Of a stretch of DNA of 64,000 bases, positions 59,270 through 64,000 are shown piece by piece; the first letter of the stretch is position 1, and the number at the start of each line of letters is the position of its first letter. Origin of the DNA: VFKU01 sp964620045 (GTDB lineage Bacteria > Hydrogenedentota > Hydrogenedentia > Hydrogenedentales > GCA-2746185); the NCBI GenBank assembly GCA_964620045.1, contig CAZUJL010000001.1, positions 124,001 to 188,000 of the forward strand, read 5' to 3'. The notes under the pieces were generated by a model. That model saw only the letters and a list, made by a program, of their open reading frames with translations. It was not told where the DNA came from and did not search any database. Made by a program: the position numbers and the translations under genes.

Positions 59270-60292
59270 GTGTATCGCCGCGCCCTGCTCACGCTCGTGG
59301 TCGCGCTCCTCGCCTTTGGCGGCGTGGTCGTCGCGCAGAAACGCGTCGATACCTTGCGCAAGGAAGTGCTGTCGGACGAGCTGCTCTACATCCCCAACAA
59401 GTCCATCTTGCAACATCTAACGGCGGGCATGAGCAACATCGTCGCGGATTTGCTGTGGATCGAGACGATCCAGTACACGGTTGCGGAGTACCACAACCCC
59501 GAACGAAAATTCGCGTGGCTCGATCACATGCTGAATGCCACGACGGAACTCGATCCGTACTTCAAAGGCGTTTATCGCCACGGCGGAATGTTCCTGTCGT
59601 CCATCGGCACGGATGATCGCGCGCTCGCGCTGCTTGAGCGCGGATATGTGAACAATCCGGACACGTGGGAAATCCCGTACGAAATCGTGAAGCTTTACAC
59701 GCTGAATCGCCGCAACGATCCGGCTTCGCCCGCGCACGCCGCGCACTGGCTGCGCGTGATGGCGCCGATGCACAAGCATCCGCAGCTTTACCTGAACTGG
59801 GCGCGCCAGATTGAGCAGCAGAACAACCTCGGCGGCCAGTCGCGCGCGATCTGGGAAGACGTCATCGCGACCGCGACCGATCCCTTCGTACGCGAGGTCG
59901 CGCAACACAACCTGCGCATCCTCGTCGCCGACGACTACATGAAGGGACTGCAAAAACTCGCGGATCGGTATCGCGCGGAGCAGGGCCATGCGCCGGCCTC
60001 ACTCAACGAATTCGTCAAGCTTGGCTGGATCCGCGGCCTTCCGTCGCAGAACGAAGCGGGCGAATTCTTCATCGACGCCGCGGGCAAGGTGCAGAGCATC
60101 GTGGTGCTCGAAGACACACGCGATCGCATGATCCTCGGCATGAACGGCCGCCTTCGCGCGTTTGCCAAGGAAAACGGCCGGAAGCCTCACACGCTCAAGG
60201 AATTCCAAGACTGGCTCGGCGGCGACTTTCCGGAATATCCCGTCCCCGGCAGGAACTGGACCTACAACGCCGAAACGGGCGCGCTGTCGTAA
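59270..60292 (+). CDS. Membrane-anchored TPR-like protein in an ABC exporter operon
   Basis: A 340-residue protein with one N-terminal helix (about 4-22) and then a mostly helical body with tetratricopeptide-like spacing (for example ELDPYFKGVYRHGGMFLSSI and the following repeats around residues 80-220). The GTG start at 59270 lies ten bases after the permease stop and gives a clean membrane anchor; the frame is open further upstream but without signal-like sequence. No named family recognised. Its likely role is as a periplasmic partner of the ABC exporter, judged from gene order only. Confidence 0.7.
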   Translation: MYRRALLTLVVALLAFGGVVVAQKRVDTLRKEVLSDELLYIPNKSILQHLTAGMSNIVADLLWIETIQYTVAEYHNPERKFAWLDHMLNATTELDPYFKGVYRHGGMFLSSIGTDDRALALLERGYVNNPDTWEIPYEIVKLYTLNRRNDPASPAHAAHWLRVMAPMHKHPQLYLNWARQIEQQNNLGGQSRAIWEDVIATATDPFVREVAQHNLRILVADDYMKGLQKLADRYRAEQGHAPASLNEFVKLGWIRGLPSQNEAGEFFIDAAGKVQSIVVLEDTRDRMILGMNGRLRAFAKENGRKPHTLKEFQDWLGGDFPEYPVPGRNWTYNAETGALS

Positions 60293-60305
60293 GCGATACT
60301 GCTAC

Positions 60306-60548
60306 TTAGACACCTACGGGTTCCGCATCCTGAATTAACACGGTCGTTTTGACGGGTCGCGGCGGCACAGCAAGCCCTTGCTCACGCAAAGTCGAAACAT
60401 GATCCGCCATACCATGCCGCGCGTTGTAGAGACAATCTTCAATTGAATGACCAACGCCCGTAAATCCGGGAAGGTCAGGCGAGAAAAAGCAAAAAAAATC
60501 CGGTTCACGCGTTGCTTCGATGACTAAATTATATGGAAGATTTATCAT
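60306..60548 (-). CDS. hicB: HicB-family antitoxin
   Basis: An 80-residue HicB-like protein with the partial RNase-H-like fold that covers the toxin: YNLVIEATREPDFFCFFSPDLPGFTGVGHSIEDCLYNAR has the DLPGF and EeAl.na pattern of the family. It lacks a long DNA-binding C-terminal domain; the tail is a short PPRPVKTTVLIQ strand. It lies seven bases after hicA, in the order hicA-hicB that is usual for this system. Probably it neutralises HicA and may autoregulate the pair. Confidence 0.85.
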   Translation of the reverse strand: MINLPYNLVIEATREPDFFCFFSPDLPGFTGVGHSIEDCLYNARHGMADHVSTLREQGLAVPPRPVKTTVLIQDAEPVGV

Positions 60549-60555
60549 TTTGGTT

Positions 60556-60735
60556 TCACGATGCCTGCTGACTTAAGTCATGGGCAGTTCCAGTAGGTAC
60601 TTCCTTCGCACCATGAAAATCGATGCGAACCAGATTGGGCCAATCTGATTTTCCGTAGTATCGGATTGAACCCTTCTCCTTCATAATTCGAAATCCATTC
60701 TCTTCCAGCAGCCGAACAAGCTCCGAGAATCTCAC
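60556..60735 (-). CDS. hicA: HicA-family mRNA interferase toxin (59 residues)
   Basis: A small reading frame on the minus strand, GTG start at 60735 and TGA at 60556-60558, giving 59 residues. The translation has the double-stranded-RNA-binding-like fold pattern of HicA: FSELVRLLEENGFRIMKEKG, then RIDFHGAKEVPTGT with the catalytic His in FHG, and the closing Gly-Thr segment. A TGAGGA ribosome site lies upstream. It starts 10 bases after the AICAR transformylase stop and is followed by hicB, a complete toxin-antitoxin pair. The length is at the lower end for the family but the sequence ends as expected. Confidence 0.8.
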   Translation of the reverse strand: MRFSELVRLLEENGFRIMKEKGSIRYYGKSDWPNLVRIDFHGAKEVPTGTAHDLSQQAS

Positions 60736-60745
60736 ATGATAATCC

Positions 60746-61858
60746 TCAGTGGTGGCTAAAGCACCGCTCCAGACTGAACACCATCGCCGTTTCTGATTCG
60801 TTGCACTGCGCGATGGCGTCGTAGTCGTTCACAGAGCCGCCCGGCTGCACGATGGCCGTTACGCCGTGATCGGTCGCGGCGCGCACGGCGTCGCGGAACG
60901 GGAAGAACCCGTCGCTGGACATTACCGCGCCGTCCATCGTCTCCGTGCCTTTGTATTTCTTTTTCGCCTTGTGCACGGCCTGCTCCACCGCGCCCACGCG
61001 GTCCTGCTCGCCCGTGCCGACGGCGAGGGTCTGTCCGTTTTTCGCGACCACCACGCCGTTCGATCGCACGTGGATGTTCACGTACCACGCGAAGAGCAGA
61101 TCGTCGAGCTCGCGCGCGTCGGCCTTGCGTGCAATCTCAATGCGGCCGCGCTTGGCATCGTCCGAATAGGCCGGCACGAGGTCAGCCGTGGTTTTCACAC
61201 GCGACAAATACGGCACGGCGAGCACGACGGAGCCGTCGTCGAACACTTTAATCTCGCGCACATCGGTGCCGTCGTCGATATACTTCGGCAACATCGCGAA
61301 GTCCGGCAACTGGATGACGCGGATTTCCTTGTTGCGCTTGTAACGATCGCCGGCGTTCAGATTCTCCAGCGCTTCGGGCGTGAAACCCGGCGCGGCGATT
61401 CCTTCCACCACCGTCTGCATGATCGCGTCCGCCGTCGGACCGTCCACTTCGCGGTTGAACGCGACCACGGCGCCAAACGCCGCCTGCGCATCCGCGTCGC
61501 GCGCGCGCTCATACACGGTCTTCAGATCGTGGTTATCCACCTTCGTCGCGACGCCGCTCGGGTTGCAATGCTTCATCACCGCGCACGCAGGCCGCTGCAA
61601 ATATTTCAGGATGCCGACCGCGTGGTGCATGTCTTCGATGTTCGTCTGCGACAGCCCGCCCTTCCCTGTTTTCAGCGTCTTGTAGCCGCCGAGCACGAGG
61701 CTCCCGCTCGTCGGCCGGTAGAACGCCGCGGGCTGGTGCGGATTTGTGCCATAGCGCAGGTCCTCGACCTTCTCGTATTTCTTTCCGAGTATTTCCACCG
61801 TCTCGGGGAAGTCGCCGAGCGTCTGTGTGCGGTACATTGCTTTCAAATCTTGCGCCAT
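60746..61858 (-). CDS. purH: Stand-alone AICAR transformylase (PurH C-terminal domain only)
   Basis: A 370-residue cytoplasmic enzyme for the ninth step of purine synthesis, formylation of AICAR with 10-formyl-tetrahydrofolate. The start LRYGTNPHQPAAFYRP is where the transformylase domain of PurH begins, and the catalytic Lys-His pair is in CAVMKHCNPSG. The IMP cyclohydrolase domain that makes up the N-terminal third of normal PurH is absent; the ATG at 61858 behind a GGAGA site gives no room for it. The last step, IMP cyclohydrolase, must be encoded elsewhere. hicAB follows 10 bases after the stop. It is divergent from thrS. Confidence 0.88.
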   Translation of the reverse strand: MAQDLKAMYRTQTLGDFPETVEILGKKYEKVEDLRYGTNPHQPAAFYRPTSGSLVLGGYKTLKTGKGGLSQTNIEDMHHAVGILKYLQRPACAVMKHCNPSGVATKVDNHDLKTVYERARDADAQAAFGAVVAFNREVDGPTADAIMQTVVEGIAAPGFTPEALENLNAGDRYKRNKEIRVIQLPDFAMLPKYIDDGTDVREIKVFDDGSVVLAVPYLSRVKTTADLVPAYSDDAKRGRIEIARKADARELDDLLFAWYVNIHVRSNGVVVAKNGQTLAVGTGEQDRVGAVEQAVHKAKKKYKGTETMDGAVMSSDGFFPFRDAVRAATDHGVTAIVQPGGSVNDYDAIAQCNESETAMVFSLERCFSHH

Positions 61859-61933
61859 TGCGAGGTCTCCGTCGTCAGCCGAAGCGGAGATTATAGTCAT
61901 CCCGCGCGCGGAATGCCCGCGCCGCGCACGAAA

Positions 61934-61963
61934 TTGAAGCCCTTTTCCGTGCGCAAGTATCAT
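61934..61963 (+). promoter_or_regulatory. Possible promoter of thrS
   Basis: TTGAAG at 61934-61939 and TATCAT at 61958-61963 with an 18-base spacer, in the divergent gap before thrS; predicted start near 61970, about 65 bases before the ATG. I see no T-box in this short leader. Confidence 0.35.
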
Positions 61964-62035
61964 GGGCCGCGCCGCACGCGTCGGCGTGCGCATACTTCCC
62001 CGTTCTGGACAGATTCGCAGGATTGCACCGAATTC

Positions 62036-63865
62036 ATGGAAAAGACCACCGAAGGCATCGACCCGAAGAAGGACAACCCGCTGTACCGCCTGCGGCATTC
62101 GCTCGCGCACATCCTCGCGCAGGCGGTGCTCGAGGTACGGCCGAACGCCAAGCTCGCCTTCGGCCCTCCGGTGGACAATGGCTTCTACTACGACTTCGAT
62201 TTTGGCGACACCCCGATCGGCGAGCGCGACCTGGCGGATCTCGAAAACCGCATGCGCCGGATCGTGAAAGAGAAACAACCCTTCGAACAATCGAACAAAT
62301 CCCTCGACGAAGCGAAACAACTCCTCGCGCAGACCGATCAAGCCTACAAACTCGAATACGCGCAGGAACTCGTCGATCTTGGCAAGGCCGGCAAGCAAGG
62401 CCTCGGCTTCTACACCAACGGCCCCTTCACCGACATGTGCGAAGGCCCGCACCTGCAACACACCGGCGAAGTGCCGAAGGGTTCGTTCAAACTCGATCGC
62501 ATCTCCGGATCCTATTGGCGCGGCGACGAGCACAAGCCGATGCTGACCCGCATCTACGGTCTCGCGTTTGAAAGCAAAGAAGAAGTCGAGGACTACATCG
62601 CCCGACGCAAGCTCGCGATGGAGCGCGATCACCGCAAGCTTGGCGACGAACTCGATCTGTTTTTCCTGGACGCCGAGATCGGCGTCGGCCTGCCGCTGTG
62701 GCTGCCGAACGGCACCGTGCTCCGCGAAGAACTCGAGAAGTGGGCCAAGGAAGAAGAGTTCAAGGGCGGCTACGTGCGCGTGGATACGCCCGTGATCACC
62801 CGCGGCGAGCTCTACCACCGCTCGGGCCATCTGCCGTACTACGCGGAAGACATGTATCCGCCGATGAACATGGACGAAGGCGAGCAGTACTACCTGCGCC
62901 CGATGAACTGCCCGCATCACCACAAGGTCTACGCCGCGCGGCCGCACAGCTACCGCAATTTGCCGCTGCGCCTGGCGGAGTACGGCGACGTGTTCCGCTA
63001 CGAAAAGCACGGCTCGCTTGCGGGCCTGCTGCGCGTGCGCGCGCTGTCGATGAACGATGCGCACATCTACTGCACGCCGGAACAGGTGCACGGCGAATTC
63101 GCGAGCGTCATCGCGCTGTACCAGAAGTACTACAGCCACCTGCGCATCGGCAATTTGCGCGTGCGCTTGTCGCTGCACGACCCGAAGAGCAACAAGTACC
63201 TCGGCCGCGAGGACGAGTGGAACCGCTACGAGGCCGTCGTGCGCGAGGTGTTGAAAGACCTCAAGGTGAACTTCGAAGAGGAAGTCGGCGAAGCGGCGTT
63301 CTACGGCCCGAAGATGGACATCCAGCTCAAGAACTTGCTGGGCCGCGAAGAGACCGTTGCCACCTGCCAGCTCGACTTCGTGATCGCCGAGCGCTTCGAC
63401 CTGAAGTACGCCGACAGCGATGGCCACGAAAAGCGCCCGTTCATCATCCACCGCGCGCCGCTGGGCACACACGAGCGCATGATCTCGTTCCTCATCGAGG
63501 CCTATGGCGGCGCGTTCCCGACCTGGATGGCGCCGGTGCAGGTGAAACTGATTCCCGTGAGCGATGCGGTGTTGCCGTACGCGAACGAGATCGCGGCAAG
63601 CATGACGGGCAACTTGCTGCGTGGCGAGATCGACGACTCCGCGGAATCGTTTAACAAGAAAATCCGCAACGCGGTGACCCACAAGATTCCGAACATCTGG
63701 ATCCTCGGCGGCAAGGAAGCAGAAAACCGCACCATCACCTGGCGCCGCTACTGCAGCAAGGATCAGGTCACGGTGCCCGTCGACGCCGCGCTCAACGCGC
63801 TACAAAAAATGCGCGACGGCCGCATGATGGACAATTTCGAGGACGTGGCGCTGCCGATATCCTGA
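62036..63865 (+). CDS. thrS: Threonyl-tRNA synthetase without TGS domain
   Basis: Charges tRNA-Thr, cytoplasmic. The 609-residue protein starts directly with the editing-domain entry RLRHSLAHILAQA (the two His of the editing site) after about 20 residues. The catalytic domain has motif 1, the zinc-binding Cys in RPMNCPHH, a His in RALSMNDAHIYC, and the final His in HRAPLGTHERMISF, followed by the class II motif 3 region and an anticodon-binding domain (about 500-609). The usual 60-residue TGS domain at the N-terminus is missing; no in-frame start upstream would add it. The stop lies inside a hairpin. Confidence 0.9.
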   Translation: MEKTTEGIDPKKDNPLYRLRHSLAHILAQAVLEVRPNAKLAFGPPVDNGFYYDFDFGDTPIGERDLADLENRMRRIVKEKQPFEQSNKSLDEAKQLLAQTDQAYKLEYAQELVDLGKAGKQGLGFYTNGPFTDMCEGPHLQHTGEVPKGSFKLDRISGSYWRGDEHKPMLTRIYGLAFESKEEVEDYIARRKLAMERDHRKLGDELDLFFLDAEIGVGLPLWLPNGTVLREELEKWAKEEEFKGGYVRVDTPVITRGELYHRSGHLPYYAEDMYPPMNMDEGEQYYLRPMNCPHHHKVYAARPHSYRNLPLRLAEYGDVFRYEKHGSLAGLLRVRALSMNDAHIYCTPEQVHGEFASVIALYQKYYSHLRIGNLRVRLSLHDPKSNKYLGREDEWNRYEAVVREVLKDLKVNFEEEVGEAAFYGPKMDIQLKNLLGREETVATCQLDFVIAERFDLKYADSDGHEKRPFIIHRAPLGTHERMISFLIEAYGGAFPTWMAPVQVKLIPVSDAVLPYANEIAASMTGNLLRGEIDDSAESFNKKIRNAVTHKIPNIWILGGKEAENRTITWRRYCSKDQVTVPVDAALNALQKMRDGRMMDNFEDVALPIS

Positions 63866-63889
63866 CGCCGGCTTTAAGTACCGGCGTCA
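63863..63889. terminator. Hairpin shared by convergent genes
   Basis: A 9-bp perfect stem (TGACGCCGG and its complement) with a nine-base loop. It covers the thrS stop codon and the stop of the minus-strand gene fragment. No T-run follows, so it may slow or block both transcripts without being a classical terminator. Confidence 0.45.
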
Positions 63890-64000
63890 AGAATACCGAG
63901 GCGTATTGCCTGCGGCCGATACGGGGCCGCAAATCGCGCGATCGCCGCGCGAGCTTCGTCGCTCGTTCCATATCCGTCATCCACTTCCTCTTCCACGACG
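63874..64000 (-). CDS. C-terminal fragment of an unidentified gene
   Basis: The minus-strand frame that ends with TAA at 63874-63876 is open to the right edge of the window and encodes 41 residues, including DDGYGTSDEARAAIARFAAP. Codon use and composition look like a real C-terminus, and the position, convergent with thrS across a shared hairpin, supports it. Too little is present to name a family. Another open frame in the same stretch looks like a shadow. Confidence 0.35.
   Translation of the reverse strand, partial: VVEEEVDDGYGTSDEARAAIARFAAPYRPQAIRLGILDAGT

Noticed and set aside
61859..63682. Minus-strand open frame continuing upstream of the AICAR transformylase start
   Set aside because: It is antisense to thrS, Arg/His/Val-rich, and has no family similarity; the transformylase starts at 61858 with a ribosome site.
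60866..63865. A very long open frame on the plus strand (about 1000 codons) reaching into thrS
   Set aside because: Only the part from 62036 has thrS similarity; the rest is the antisense of the AICAR transformylase gene in GC-rich DNA, where stops are rare.

Overview
The window is a GC-rich, densely packed stretch of bacterial chromosome with about 60 genes. I saw no rRNA, tRNA, CRISPR array, transposase or phage genes. The host looks like a diderm that makes diaminopimelate peptidoglycan (ddl, dapF), exports many twin-arginine (Tat) proteins, and carries a planctomycete-style pseudopilin ending in an H-x-DG-like motif and a PhoPQ-activated (PqaA-type) protein. That mix fits the PVC superphylum or a neighbouring candidate phylum such as Hydrogenedentes. 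This placement is an inference from gene content, not a demonstrated taxonomy.

Layout. 1-2947: cell wall and purine genes (ddl fragment, dapF, purN, a HAD phosphatase). 2959-6257: a three-gene zinc-ribbon/TPR membrane module with its own strong promoter. 6273-9405: two sodium-coupled amino-acid symporters (AGCS and NSS), both on the minus strand. 9577-17257: mostly exported or stress-type enzymes (DJ-1/PfpI, PIG-L deacetylase, ceramidase, beta-lactamase-like hydrolase, Tat-exported ABM protein, Tat-exported Lys/Ala-rich protein, iron alcohol dehydrogenase, DinB). 17393-24150: a cytochrome c/copper-monooxygenase-like protein, a peroxiredoxin, divergent NhaC and OPT transporters, and a methyltransferase. 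24416-35586: a quinoprotein dehydrogenase with a cytochrome partner, three paralogous Tat-exported aldo/keto reductases, a DUF6599-like lipoprotein, a REPIN-like repeat, an amidase and a DUF1295 protein. 35634-41036: a MgtC/DUF4010 protein, CstA, a second copper/cytochrome protein and a DUF2959 lipoprotein. 41107-44121: a housekeeping operon yicC-gmk-rpoZ-coaBC. 44128-48082: a palindrome cluster, an ACT protein, an ECF sigma factor with an overlapping membrane protein, and modBC without modA. 48183-55475: pseudopilin, PqaA-like protein, SIMPL protein, a propeller-like protein, and a zinc-finger protein next to a SurA-like chaperone. 55476-60292: a SpoIIM-like membrane protein coupled to a PTS EIIA domain, then an ABC exporter pair with a third gene. 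60306-64000: hicBA, a stand-alone AICAR transformylase, thrS without a TGS domain, and the tail of one more gene.

How it fits together. Much of the window serves envelope and periplasmic chemistry: uptake of amino acids and peptides by sodium-coupled carriers and CstA/OPT, sodium balance by NhaC, and periplasmic oxidation by a PQQ enzyme, haem c proteins and copper monooxygenase-like proteins. The most unusual signals are: (i) a PHM-like protein beside the PQQ dehydrogenase that keeps its haem c motif but has lost all copper ligands; (ii) three exported aldo/keto reductases that all have Met in place of the catalytic His and share a private C-terminal signature; (iii) DapF and ceramidase each with a replaced catalytic residue; (iv) the zinc-ribbon/TPR module; and (v) two structured intergenic repeats.
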